A DNA stretch of 14,430 nucleotides from Porphyromonadaceae bacterium UBA4277. Lineage in GTDB: Bacteria; Bacteroidota; Bacteroidia; Bacteroidales; Muribaculaceae. A program made the translations under genes and the position numbers. Positions 1-7,393 of this stretch are shown one piece after another; the first letter of the stretch is position 1; every line of letters begins with the position of its first letter. The notes beneath the pieces are model-generated. The model did no database searches and had not been told where the DNA came from. It was given only the letters and a program-made list of their open reading frames with translations. Location of the stretch: contig DGVT01000047.1 in assembly GCA_002395965.1 (NCBI GenBank), positions 7,086 to 21,515 of the forward strand, given 5' to 3'.

Positions 1-803
1 TTGAGGGTGAAGATGTAGCTCGAAGCGATGCCCGGCATCACGTTTTGAAATCCGGGGCCTTGCTCCTTGGGCTTGAACGGTGGCGTTGCAATGCGCACGG
101 TGAGCATGAAGCGGTCGCCCTCGGCCGGGTAGTTGGCCATCGAGTAGGCTCTGATGGTAGGCTCTGTGTTGCGGCACTTGAGCGAGAACATATCATATTT
201 TTCCCAAGTGGGCAGATACTCGCCAAGCGATGCCTTGTCGATGTCTTTATCATAGTCCATTTCGTACTCCGGAATTCTGATTTGTGCATAAGAGCCGGGG
301 ATGAAGTCCATGTGCTCGCCCGGTGGCAGTGCAACGATAAACTCCTTGATAAACGACGACACAAGACTGTTGCTCACAACCGTGCATTCATATTCCTTCA
401 CGCTGAGCACGCTTGCCGGCACTTGAATTGCCAGATTGTCCTTGACCTTGACCTGGCAGCCCAGTCGCCAGTGGTCTTGCTGCTCCTTGCGTGAGAAGTG
501 CACTGTCTCGGTGGGCAGTATTTCGCCTCCGCCTTCGAGCACCTGAACTTTACACTGGCCGCAGCTACCTTTGCCGCCACATGCGCTTGAGAGCATCACG
601 CCCTGGCTTTGCAGTGTGCTCAGCAATGATGAGCCGCTGGGCACGTCAAGCTCTTTAGTGCCGCCGTTAATGTTAATCTTCACGTTGCCTGTTGCCACAA
701 GATAGTGGCGTGCCACAAGCAGGATTATAACCAGCACAAGCGTGATGACAAGAAATATCAGTGCGCTTGCTAATACGGTGAGTGTTGTATCTAATAGTAT
801 CAT
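1..803 (-). CDS. nqrF: Na+-translocating NADH:quinone reductase subunit F (NqrF), 3' end beyond window
   Basis: NqrF is the NADH-oxidising entry subunit of the sodium pump; it passes electrons from NADH through FAD and a [2Fe-2S] cluster. The first 267 residues are visible in an open frame from the ATG at 803-801. A hydrophobic anchor spans roughly residues 8-30. The ferredoxin-like domain carries cysteines at 75, 81, 84 and 116, in the spacing CGGKGSCGQC followed by GC, which is the expected plant-type [2Fe-2S] ligand set. The flavin motif RAYSMANYP is at 218-226. The family is usually a little over 400 residues, so the C-terminal NAD-binding part (about 140-160 residues) lies off the left edge. 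The start is 8 nt after the nqrE stop, so it is translated as the last visible gene of the nqr operon. No frameshift is seen in the visible part. Confidence 0.96.
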   Translation of the reverse strand, partial: MILLDTTLTVLASALIFLVITLVLVIILLVARHYLVATGNVKININGGTKELDVPSGSSLLSTLQSQGVMLSSACGGKGSCGQCKVQVLEGGGEILPTETVHFSRKEQQDHWRLGCQVKVKDNLAIQVPASVLSVKEYECTVVSNSLVSSFIKEFIVALPPGEHMDFIPGSYAQIRIPEYEMDYDKDIDKASLGEYLPTWEKYDMFSLKCRNTEPTIRAYSMANYPAEGDRFMLTVRIATPPFKPKEQGPGFQNVMPGIASSYIFTL

Positions 804-811
804 AGTATTTA

Positions 812-1426
812 TCAAAGTTTAATGCCCAAGAAGCTCATGAAGGCAATGCCCATGAGGCCCGTGATGATGAAAGTGATGCCCACACCGCGCAGTGGAGCAG
901 GAATGTTGCTGTAGGCCAGTTTCTCTCTAATGGCTGCTATGCCCACAATGGCGAGTAGCCATCCGATGCCCGACCCGGCACCATAGACCGTGGCCGTCCA
1001 TGCACTGGTGAAGCCGCGTTGCTGCATAAACAGCGCTCCGCCCAAGATTGCACAGTTCACGGCAATCAGCGGCAGGAAAATGCCCAGTGAGGCATAGAGC
1101 GAAGGCGAGAATTTCTCCACAGCCATTTCCACCAGTTGCGTGCCGCTGGCAATCACAGCTATAAACATTATCAGCCCGAGGAAGCTCAAATCCACGTCGG
1201 CCAGCGACGGACTGAGCCATGTGAGGGCTCCCTCTTGCAGGACATAACGGTCGAGAGCATAGTTGATGGGCATGGTCACCGTGAGCATGAAAGTCACGGC
1301 GGCACCAAGGCCGAGAGCTGTCTTAACATTCTTGGAAACGGCCAGGAACGAGCACATTCCCAAGAAATAGGCAAATATCATGTTGTCGATGAAAATCGAC
1401 TTGATAAACAAATTAAGTTCTTCCAT
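812..1426 (-). CDS. nqrE: Na+-translocating NADH:quinone reductase subunit E (NqrE)
   Basis: Integral membrane subunit of the Na+-NQR. Its 204 residues form about six hydrophobic segments. The family cysteines are at residue 25 (in LGMCSFLAVSK) and 125 (in VNCAILGG). In Vibrio NqrD and NqrE such cysteines bind an iron centre buried in the membrane between the two subunits. The FIDNMIFAYFLGMC block is typical of NqrE. I chose the ATG at 1426 (product begins MEELNLF); the frame opens three codons earlier at a TTG, but the ATG matches the usual MEH/MEE family beginning. It lies 27 nt downstream of nqrD and 8 nt upstream of nqrF in the same operon. NqrE and NqrD are distant paralogues, visible in their shared LG(M/I)CS(F/T)LAV block. 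Confidence 0.96.
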   Translation of the reverse strand: MEELNLFIKSIFIDNMIFAYFLGMCSFLAVSKNVKTALGLGAAVTFMLTVTMPINYALDRYVLQEGALTWLSPSLADVDLSFLGLIMFIAVIASGTQLVEMAVEKFSPSLYASLGIFLPLIAVNCAILGGALFMQQRGFTSAWTATVYGAGSGIGWLLAIVGIAAIREKLAYSNIPAPLRGVGITFIITGLMGIAFMSFLGIKL

Positions 1427-1453
1427 AATTATCAATCATTAAATTGTTAATTA

Positions 1454-2077
1454 TCAGTTTTCTTGCAGCTCGGTGTTGCGTGCCCTGTGCACCCAGATGA
1501 TGCAAGCCACGGTGATTAGTGCCATGGGGGGCAGAATCATGAGCCCGTTGTTTTCGTAGCCGTGGTCGTAGCACCATTGTGGTATGACCTGGAAGCCGAA
1601 AACCGTGCCCGAGCCTAACAACTCGCGGAAGAAGGCCACAATCACGAGTATGATGGCATAGCCCAGACCATTGCCTATTCCGTCGAGGAACGAAGGCCAG
1701 GGCTTGTTGTTCAATGCAAATGCCTCAAGACGTCCCATGAGAATACAGTTGGTAATAATCAGGCCTATGAACACCGAGAGCTGTTTGCTCACGTCGTAGT
1801 TGTAGGCCATGAGGAACTGCTGCACGATAATCACCAGTGCGGCAACCACCACAAGCTGCACAATGATGCGAATGGTGGTGGGGATAGTGTTCCTGATCAG
1901 AGAGATGATGACATTGCTGAATGCCAGAACGGCGATGACGGCAATACCCATGACGATAGCCGGCTCCAGGCTTACGGTGACAGCCAGCGTGGAGCAAATG
2001 CCCAAGATCTGCACCAGCACGGGATTGTCTTTAGATAGCGGATTGAAAAGCGCTTCTTTATTCTTTTTTGATAACAT
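1454..2077 (-). CDS. nqrD: Na+-translocating NADH:quinone reductase subunit D (NqrD)
   Basis: Integral membrane subunit pairing with NqrE in the sodium pump. It has 207 residues, the normal length, with about six membrane segments after a short polar N-terminus (MLSKKNKEALFNPLSKDNPV). The paired cysteines are at 28 (LGICSTLAVT) and 111 (IITNCILMGRLEAFA), matching the iron-binding positions known from the Vibrio enzyme (29 and 112). The start is the ATG at 2077-2075. It is 42 nt downstream of nqrC and 27 nt upstream of nqrE, on the same strand. No purine-rich ribosome-binding site is obvious, which is usual for Bacteroidetes. Confidence 0.96.
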   Translation of the reverse strand: MLSKKNKEALFNPLSKDNPVLVQILGICSTLAVTVSLEPAIVMGIAVIAVLAFSNVIISLIRNTIPTTIRIIVQLVVVAALVIIVQQFLMAYNYDVSKQLSVFIGLIITNCILMGRLEAFALNNKPWPSFLDGIGNGLGYAIILVIVAFFRELLGSGTVFGFQVIPQWCYDHGYENNGLMILPPMALITVACIIWVHRARNTELQEN

Positions 2078-2119
2078 AATCTATATCTTTGTTAATCGGT
2101 TGATTAAGAAGTTGAAAAA

Positions 2120-2836
2120 TTACTGTTGCTGCAGTTTCTTGAAGAAAGGCTCGTAGTCGTCTAAGCATTCGCTCATCATCGTGCTCACTCCACGGCTTGT
2201 GATTGTGGCGCCGCTGATGGCATCCACATAGTCGCTGCCGTCGGTGGGCTTCTGACCCTTCTTCATCACGCTCACGCTCTTGAAAGCATCGCCTATGAAG
2301 AGCTGCTTGTCGGCAAACTGTAGTTGGAACTCGTCTTCGGTGATGCGAGCTCCTAATCCGGGAGTCTCGCTCGCATGCGAGAAGTCGGCTCCATAGATTG
2401 TGTTGCCGTCGGCATTAACTGCTACATACCCCCAAATGGGTCCCCACAGTCCGGCACCATAGACGGGAATTACATATTTCTTGCTGCCGTCGTCGAGAGT
2501 GCATTCCAGCACGGGCAACTTGCGCTCGGCATCCGACAGCTTGACGTTCTTGCTCATATCGACATTGAAAGCTGCATTCTTAGTCGAGTCGATGATGTTG
2601 CCTGCGCGGTCGATGAGAAGGTCGCGCGTCACATATTTATCATAGGTGGCCGCTATTTCACTCTCGCTCGAAGCCGTGATGAGCAGGGCGCTCAAGATTT
2701 GGCTACGCGTGTCGTTGGCCACGTTGATGTCTTGCTTGGGCTTGAGTGCCATATACACAAAGGCAAGAGCCACTCCCACCAGCAGCACCATTATGGCTGC
2801 ATAAAGAATCTGATAGATATTGCTGTTTTTGTTCAT
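2120..2836 (-). CDS. nqrC: Na+-translocating NADH:quinone reductase subunit C (NqrC), covalent FMN
   Basis: NqrC carries a covalently bound FMN exposed to the periplasmic side and relays electrons within the Na+-NQR. The 238-residue product has one N-terminal membrane anchor (about 9-31). It then has an FMN-binding domain with HASETPGLGAR at 154-164 and the attachment motif SGAT at 208-211, in which Thr211 is the expected phosphodiester-linked residue; ApbE-type flavin transferase recognises this motif. The gene is 16 nt after the nqrB stop and is preceded by an unusually good Shine-Dalgarno sequence. Length and motifs are those of an intact family member. ApbE itself is not in the window. 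Confidence 0.96.
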   Translation of the reverse strand: MNKNSNIYQILYAAIMVLLVGVALAFVYMALKPKQDINVANDTRSQILSALLITASSESEIAATYDKYVTRDLLIDRAGNIIDSTKNAAFNVDMSKNVKLSDAERKLPVLECTLDDGSKKYVIPVYGAGLWGPIWGYVAVNADGNTIYGADFSHASETPGLGARITEDEFQLQFADKQLFIGDAFKSVSVMKKGQKPTDGSDYVDAISGATITSRGVSTMMSECLDDYEPFFKKLQQQ

Positions 2837-2845
2837 AGTATCTTT

Positions 2846-2850
2846 CCTCC
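2846..2850 (-). promoter_or_regulatory. Shine-Dalgarno site of nqrC
   Basis: GGAGG (read on the minus strand, within AAAAGGAGGAA) lies 9 nt upstream of the nqrC ATG and begins just past the nqrB stop codon. Most genes here have AT-rich leaders without an SD, as is typical of Bacteroidetes, so this strong site stands out and fixes the nqrC start. Confidence 0.7.
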
Positions 2851-2852
2851 TT

Positions 2853-4058
2853 TTATTTAGTGGTGATGCGGTTTAGGCGACGCTTGATGTTGAATGAAAC
2901 CACACAATGGTCGATGAGCGGGGCAAAGGCGTTCATGAGCAGGACGGCCAGCATTGCTCCCTCGGGATAACCGCCATTGTAAACGCGAATTAATATTGCG
3001 AACACGCCAATCAGGAAGCCATAGATGTATTGGCCAATGCGTGTGCGGGCGCCTGTAACCGGGTCGGTAGCCATAAACACGGCGGCAAAAGCAAATCCTC
3101 CATAGCACAGTTGGGCCAGAGGGTCGAGCATCGACGCGGCGTAGGCGGGGGTGGGGAAGGCATGTGCAAGCGAAGCCATTGCCAGTCCGCCCACAAACAC
3201 CGAAGCCATGACTCTCCACGATGCTATGCCTGTTACGAGCAGGATCACTGCTCCTATTAAAATGGCCACCATCGAGGTCTCGCCCGGCGAGCCGGCAATA
3301 AGTCCCATGAAAGCATCGCCGGTGGTGATGGGAGTGCCCACCACGTCGTTTAACTGCAGCGTGTCGCCCACATGCGTGGCTATCTGACCGAGGGGGGTGG
3401 CTCCGGTGAACGAGTCAACAACATTGCCTTGCCCAATGCCGAAAATGGCATCGGTCTTGACAAAGGCTGCATCGCCGCTCATGCGAGAAGGATAGGCAAA
3501 GAACAGGAATGCACGGGTGATGAGAGCAACGTTGAAGATGTTCATTCCGGTGCCTCCAAACACCTCTTTGGCAAAAATCACAGCAAAGGCAGTGGCCACA
3601 GCCACCATCCACAGCGGTGTGTTGATGGGCACAATGAGCGGAATGAGGATGCCTGTCACCAGGAAGCCTTCCTGAATCTCTTTATGGTGAATTTGAGCTC
3701 CTATAAACTCAATGCCTAATCCCACCACATAGCTCACCACAATGCAGGGTAGCATGGCAAGCAATCCATAGACAAACATGGTGGTGCCGGCAGCCTCGGG
3801 GTGACCTATGGCCAGGAAGTGCTGGTAGCCTATGTTGTACATGGCAAACAGTAGTGCAGGCAGCAAGGCCACGACCACAGTGATCATGGTGCGCTTCAGG
3901 TCGTTGCCGTCGTGAATGTGGACACCTGAGTGCGATGTGGTGTTGGGCGTGAACAGAAAGGTCTCCATGCCGTCATACACCGACTGCAACTTCTCAAAGC
4001 GGCCGCCGGGCATGAACTGAGGCTTCACTCTGTCCATATATTTTCTTAAAAACTTCAT
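2853..4058 (-). CDS. nqrB: Na+-translocating NADH:quinone reductase subunit B (NqrB), covalent FMN and quinone/Na+ path
   Basis: Large membrane subunit of the Na+-NQR that carries a covalent FMN and, in known enzymes, riboflavin and part of the sodium pathway. From the ATG at 4058-4056 the product is 401 residues, beginning MKFLRKYMDRVKPQF. It has a soluble N-terminal stretch, then about 8-10 membrane segments starting near residue 57. The FMN attachment motif reads SFTGAT, with Thr221 the expected flavin-linked residue. The frame stays open a further 15 codons upstream to a TTG, but those residues (MKQRTHYLKNKRFKT) look unlike the family and lie in the nqrA-nqrB gap. The gene is 47 nt from nqrA. 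TGAT instead of the more common SGAT is a conservative variant. Confidence 0.96.
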   Translation of the reverse strand: MKFLRKYMDRVKPQFMPGGRFEKLQSVYDGMETFLFTPNTTSHSGVHIHDGNDLKRTMITVVVALLPALLFAMYNIGYQHFLAIGHPEAAGTTMFVYGLLAMLPCIVVSYVVGLGIEFIGAQIHHKEIQEGFLVTGILIPLIVPINTPLWMVAVATAFAVIFAKEVFGGTGMNIFNVALITRAFLFFAYPSRMSGDAAFVKTDAIFGIGQGNVVDSFTGATPLGQIATHVGDTLQLNDVVGTPITTGDAFMGLIAGSPGETSMVAILIGAVILLVTGIASWRVMASVFVGGLAMASLAHAFPTPAYAASMLDPLAQLCYGGFAFAAVFMATDPVTGARTRIGQYIYGFLIGVFAILIRVYNGGYPEGAMLAVLLMNAFAPLIDHCVVSFNIKRRLNRITTK

Positions 4059-4105
4059 TGTCTTGAATCTTTTATTTTTTAAGTAATGTGTGCGTTGTTT
4101 CAATC

Positions 4106-5425
4106 CTATGCCATTTCTGCCCTCATGCGGTCGAGGCCTTCCCTGACGATGCGTTGCAGTTCGAGCTTGCTTGTGCAGGCAAATTCGGCCAGTGCAAAGT
4201 CCTCGGGTGCAATCTCATAGATGCCAAGTTGCTCCATCTTGTCGATGTCGAACGCTATTATAGCCTTGATGAGAAATTCGGCATAAATGTCCATCGGCAG
4301 CATGTTGTCGTACTCGTCAAGTCTCACAATGGCCCGTTCGCCGCCCTTGACGCGTGCATCCATGCTGATGCCATCCTTATGGCCGCACATCCAGCTGGTG
4401 AAGGTGCGGTAAAGGCTGAAGCGATTAGGGTTGAGTGAGGCCCATCCCATGAACTCGTCAGGCTTATTGACCTCGGGGATTACCGTGATGTGGCGGTAGG
4501 GAGCCCGCAGGTAGCCATTGGCTCCCACTTTAGCTCCGGTGAGAACGTTGCCACTGATGATGCGTGAATTGTCGTTGATGTCGGAGCCTAAGAGCGACTC
4601 AATGGTGCATCCCATTGTGGCCTTCACATAGCGCGGCTGTGCAACGCACTCACCTGTGAGTGCAACCACAGTGTCGTGACTCACCTTCCCGGTTGTGAAC
4701 AGCTCGCCGATGCGTGCTAAGGTGACGATGTCCATGGTCCAGACCACTTCGCCCTTATTGACCGGCTTGACGTTGGCAATCTGCACACCGGCATTGCCTG
4801 CCGGGTGAGGGCCGATGAAGGTGTTCACTTGTGCTCCGCCGATAGCCATGTCGTTATTGTCGCAGCCGATATACACGTTGCCGTCGGTGAGCGACGACAA
4901 AACCTCTACACCTTTTTCAATATACTTGCTCTTGTCGCCCACGACAAGTTGCAGCGACGGCGCCAGTGGGGCAGAGTCGAATGCCGTGACAAAGATGTCG
5001 CGTGGCCGCACTGCCGGATTGGGAACCACGTCATAGGGCCGCTGGCGCATCATCACCCATAGGCCCGACTCGACGAGAATGTCGAGCACCGGCTTGCTAA
5101 GGTCGTGCTTCACACACTCTTCACTGCCATTGCCTTCGATGATAATGGCCTCGATTTTGCGCCGCTCGCCGCGTCGCACCTCTTTTATCACTCCCGCCAC
5201 GGGCGAAACGACCTTCACCTGTTCGTAGTTCTTGTCGTGATATAGTGGCTCGCCGGCTTTGATTGCTTCTCCTGCCTTCTTGTCGAGGCGGGGAATAATA
5301 CCGGTGAAATCATCGGGCACAATGCCATAGCTGCTGCTAACGGCTTCGTTCTGTGCGACTTCGCACTGCTCAATGCCACCTTTGAGTTTCAGGTTGTAAC
5401 CTCTTTTAAGTTTAATAACTGACAT
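4106..5425 (-). CDS. nqrA: Na+-translocating NADH:quinone reductase subunit A (NqrA)
   Basis: Peripheral cytoplasmic subunit of the Na+-NQR, first gene of the operon. Its 439 residues match the family's usual length of about 440-450. The beginning, IKLKRGYNLKLKGG (residues 4-17), is the typical NqrA opening. It is followed by a biotinyl/lipoyl-like fold segment (AGEPLYHDKNYEQVKVVSPVAGVIKEV) and the RPYDVVPNP...P(R)DIFV block. No membrane segment is seen, as expected. The ATG at 5425-5423 sits about 28 nt downstream of a phylum-type -7 box, giving a short leader. Order nqrA-B-C-D-E-F with short gaps indicates one transcript. Confidence 0.97.
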   Translation of the reverse strand: MSVIKLKRGYNLKLKGGIEQCEVAQNEAVSSSYGIVPDDFTGIIPRLDKKAGEAIKAGEPLYHDKNYEQVKVVSPVAGVIKEVRRGERRKIEAIIIEGNGSEECVKHDLSKPVLDILVESGLWVMMRQRPYDVVPNPAVRPRDIFVTAFDSAPLAPSLQLVVGDKSKYIEKGVEVLSSLTDGNVYIGCDNNDMAIGGAQVNTFIGPHPAGNAGVQIANVKPVNKGEVVWTMDIVTLARIGELFTTGKVSHDTVVALTGECVAQPRYVKATMGCTIESLLGSDINDNSRIISGNVLTGAKVGANGYLRAPYRHITVIPEVNKPDEFMGWASLNPNRFSLYRTFTSWMCGHKDGISMDARVKGGERAIVRLDEYDNMLPMDIYAEFLIKAIIAFDIDKMEQLGIYEIAPEDFALAEFACTSKLELQRIVREGLDRMRAEMA

Positions 5426-5453
5426 TATTATAATGATTGATTATTTTAACGTG

Positions 5454-5484
5454 CAAAGTTACTTCATTTTGCCGAGATGTCAAT
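5454..5484 (-). promoter_or_regulatory. Bacteroidetes-type promoter for the nqr operon
   Basis: Read on the minus strand, ATTG-N19-TAACTTTG. The -7 element (5461-5454) is an exact match to the Bacteroidetes consensus TAnnTTTG; the -33 element (5484-5481) keeps TTG of TTTG. Transcription should begin about 6-8 nt past the -7 box, leaving a leader of some 20 nt before the nqrA ATG at 5425. Confidence 0.6.
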
Positions 5485-5543
5485 GAAAAGGCCATTGCAA
5501 ATGTTCAAATGTCAAAAAAAAAGTGGAATTTTTGCGACATTGC

Positions 5544-5575
5544 TTTGCTGTTTTGAAATAATTGTCCTACATTTG
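5544..5575 (+). promoter_or_regulatory. Bacteroidetes-type promoter for exbB-exbD-exbD-tonB
   Basis: TTTG (5544-5547), a 20-nt spacer, and TACATTTG (5568-5575): both elements match the Bacteroidetes consensus TTTG-N19/21-TAnnTTTG exactly. It points toward exbB, whose ATG is at 5794, and implies a leader of roughly 210 nt. The -33 elements of this and the nqrA promoter are about 60 bp apart and the two are divergent, so a regulator bound between them could affect both operons. Confidence 0.55.
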
Positions 5576-5581
5576 CGTTAA

Positions 5582-5793
5582 TTTTTTGTGCAAAATGTGA
5601 CACGGAGCCGTGGCTCAAGGGCAGTTTTTGCACGGAAATGTGTGTGTAGCAACCAAATAGAGACGGCGCTTTCGGCGGCCCGACGATAGAAGTTGCTTCC
5701 ACGATGAGCAAAACATAAACCGCGAAAAAAGAAAATAAAACTATAACCAAATTATTTATTCATTTTTTTAACAACTTAATTTTATCAAAAATT
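5582..5793 (+). other. Long untranslated leader of exbB
   Basis: Noncoding stretch between the inferred transcription start and the exbB ATG. It starts with an imperfect dyad near 5600-5615 (CACGG/CCGTG), passes through a GC-rich segment around 5660-5685, and ends in a very AT-rich run immediately before the start codon. I recognise no riboswitch class and no open frame with family resemblance. AT-rich sequence directly before the ATG is the usual Bacteroidetes translation-initiation context. Confidence 0.35.
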
Positions 5794-6633
5794 ATGGCTG
5801 AACAAACAAACATCCAAAAGCCCCAGCAGAAGGCTGGCAAAAAGGAGGTAAGTAGCAACGTTGGTGGCATCAAGAGTGCATCCATCGTGATCTTGATCTG
5901 CTTCATAGCAGCAGTGTGTATCTACCTGTTCGTATTCGGTGCAGGTTCAAACTTCAAGGATGGCAACAATGCCAACGCTCCTCTTAACCTGCTTGGTACC
6001 GTCTATAAAGGTGGTATTATCGTGCCCGTGCTGTTAACATGTCTTATGACCGTGATCGTGCTCACCGTTGAGCGTTGGATCGCTCTTGCTCGTGCTAAGG
6101 GTAATGGCAACATCACCAAGTTTGTCGAGAACGTGAAGGACGCTCTCCGCGCTAAGGACATCAACAAGGCCGAAGAACTCTGCCGCAAGCAGAAAGGTAC
6201 TGTTGGCGCTGTTGTGTATGCAACTCTGCAGAAGTACAAAGAGATGGAAAACGACACCGTTCTGGAGAAAGAGCAGAAGCTCACCAGCATCCAGCAGACT
6301 CTTGAAGAGGCAACAGCTCTTGAGATGCCCATGCTCCAGCAGAACCTCCCCATCGTGGCAACTCTGACTACTCTGGGTACACTTATCGGTCTTCTCGGTA
6401 CTGTGCTCGGTATGATCAAGTCGTTCCAGGCTCTGGCTGCTTCGGGTGCTCCCGACTCAACTGAACTTTCAACCGGTATCTCTGAGGCTCTTGTGAACAC
6501 CGCATTCGGTATCGCAACTGCAGCCCTCGCTCTTATTGCTTACAACTTCTACACCAACAAGATCGATAACATGACCTATGCTATCGATGAGCTTGGTTTC
6601 TCAATCGTTTCTACTTTCGCCGCAACTCACTAA
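5794..6633 (+). CDS. exbB: ExbB/TolQ/MotA-family proton channel protein of the TonB system
   Basis: Inner-membrane channel subunit that, with ExbD, couples the proton motive force to TonB. The product is 279 residues. It has membrane segments at about 28-48, 75-95, 185-208 and 230-252, with the large cytoplasmic domain between the second and third. The pore-lining blocks are GTLIGLLGTVLGMIKSF (195-211) and ISEALVNTAFGIATAALAL (229-247); the threonines in these two helices correspond to the conserved polar residues of ExbB/TolQ. Compared with the three-span E. coli ExbB there is one additional N-terminal span, common in Bacteroidetes homologues. First gene of the cluster, 67 nt before exbD. 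Codons are strongly biased to C-ending forms, suggesting high expression. Confidence 0.93.
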   Translation: MAEQTNIQKPQQKAGKKEVSSNVGGIKSASIVILICFIAAVCIYLFVFGAGSNFKDGNNANAPLNLLGTVYKGGIIVPVLLTCLMTVIVLTVERWIALARAKGNGNITKFVENVKDALRAKDINKAEELCRKQKGTVGAVVYATLQKYKEMENDTVLEKEQKLTSIQQTLEEATALEMPMLQQNLPIVATLTTLGTLIGLLGTVLGMIKSFQALAASGAPDSTELSTGISEALVNTAFGIATAALALIAYNFYTNKIDNMTYAIDELGFSIVSTFAATH

Positions 6634-6700
6634 TTAAACGTAACCGGCGATAATAAAAATCAAAATTAGAAACATTAAACAATAAGTTGTAAACAAAATT

Positions 6701-7390
6701 ATGGGAAAAGTCAAAATTAAGAAAAAAGAGACGCGTATCGACATGACCGCTATGTCGGACGTGACTGTCCTTTTGTTGACTTTCTTCATGTTGACTTCAA
6801 CTTTCCTTCAGAAGGAACCCATCACTGTCATCACGCCTCCCTCGGTTAGTGAGGAAAAGGTGCCCGATGCAAACTTGCTCTCGGTGCTCGTCAGCCCCGA
6901 AGGCAGAGTATTCCTCGAAGTCCTGGGTAGCAAAGACTCTACCTACAAGAGCGAGACAGTGCGTGCCGACCTGCTGAAGAACATGGCATCAGAATACAAC
7001 AAGATGCATCCGTCTAACCCTGTGAAGTTCACAGCTAAGCAGATCGATGCATTCTCAAAGCAAAATGCATTCGGTGTGCCAATGAGCAAGATGGCTCAGT
7101 GGCTGGACATGCCCATCGAAGAGCGCGACAAAGCACTCGAGACTGCCGGCATTCCTATCAACATGAATGAAGATCCAAACAATCCTAACGAGTTCCAAAT
7201 GTGGATTCGGGCTGCATACAATAGTATGAACGAAGAATTGCAGCAGACAATGGTTAAAGGAAAAGGTATAGCAATCAAAGCCGACCAAACGACTCCATAC
7301 AGCGTTGTCAACGTCGTCATGGACAACCTCCAGACGATGAAGATGAACAAGTTCAGTCTGATGACGGCTCTTAAAACAGAGGAGGAATAA
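6701..7390 (+). CDS. exbD: ExbD-family transport protein, first copy (enlarged periplasmic domain)
   Basis: Partner of ExbB in the TonB energy-transducing complex. The 229-residue product has a short cytoplasmic N-terminus (KIKKKETRIDMTAMSD) and one membrane helix (about 20-37). Asp20 lies at the helix entry, equivalent to the essential proton-carrying aspartate of ExbD. The C-terminal periplasmic region 188-226 (GIAIKADQTTPYSVVNVVMDNL...) is the standard ExbD fold end. Between them, roughly residues 75-185, is a helical insertion that makes the protein much longer than the ~140 residues of E. coli ExbD. It ends 3 nt before the second exbD, whose Shine-Dalgarno is formed by its last glutamate codons. 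Confidence 0.9.
   Translation: MGKVKIKKKETRIDMTAMSDVTVLLLTFFMLTSTFLQKEPITVITPPSVSEEKVPDANLLSVLVSPEGRVFLEVLGSKDSTYKSETVRADLLKNMASEYNKMHPSNPVKFTAKQIDAFSKQNAFGVPMSKMAQWLDMPIEERDKALETAGIPINMNEDPNNPNEFQMWIRAAYNSMNEELQQTMVKGKGIAIKADQTTPYSVVNVVMDNLQTMKMNKFSLMTALKTEEE
7381..7385 (+). promoter_or_regulatory. Shine-Dalgarno site of the second exbD
   Basis: GGAGG, 8 nt before the ATG at 7394, lies inside the C-terminal poly-glutamate codons of the first exbD. It would allow translational coupling of the two exbD genes and supports the chosen start. Confidence 0.6.
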
Positions 7391-7393
7391 GAT

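Noticed and set aside
1427..1435. NqrE start at an upstream TTG
   Set aside because: The ATG three codons later gives the usual MEE/MEH beginning; the extra residues add nothing.
4059..4103. N-terminal extension of NqrB by 15 codons from a TTG
   Set aside because: The extension does not fit the family, lies in the nqrA-nqrB gap, and an ATG at 4058 begins a typical NqrB sequence.
6003..6500. 165-codon minus-strand ORF within exbB
   Set aside because: It is a shadow caused by the strongly biased codons of exbB, whose sense product is unmistakable.
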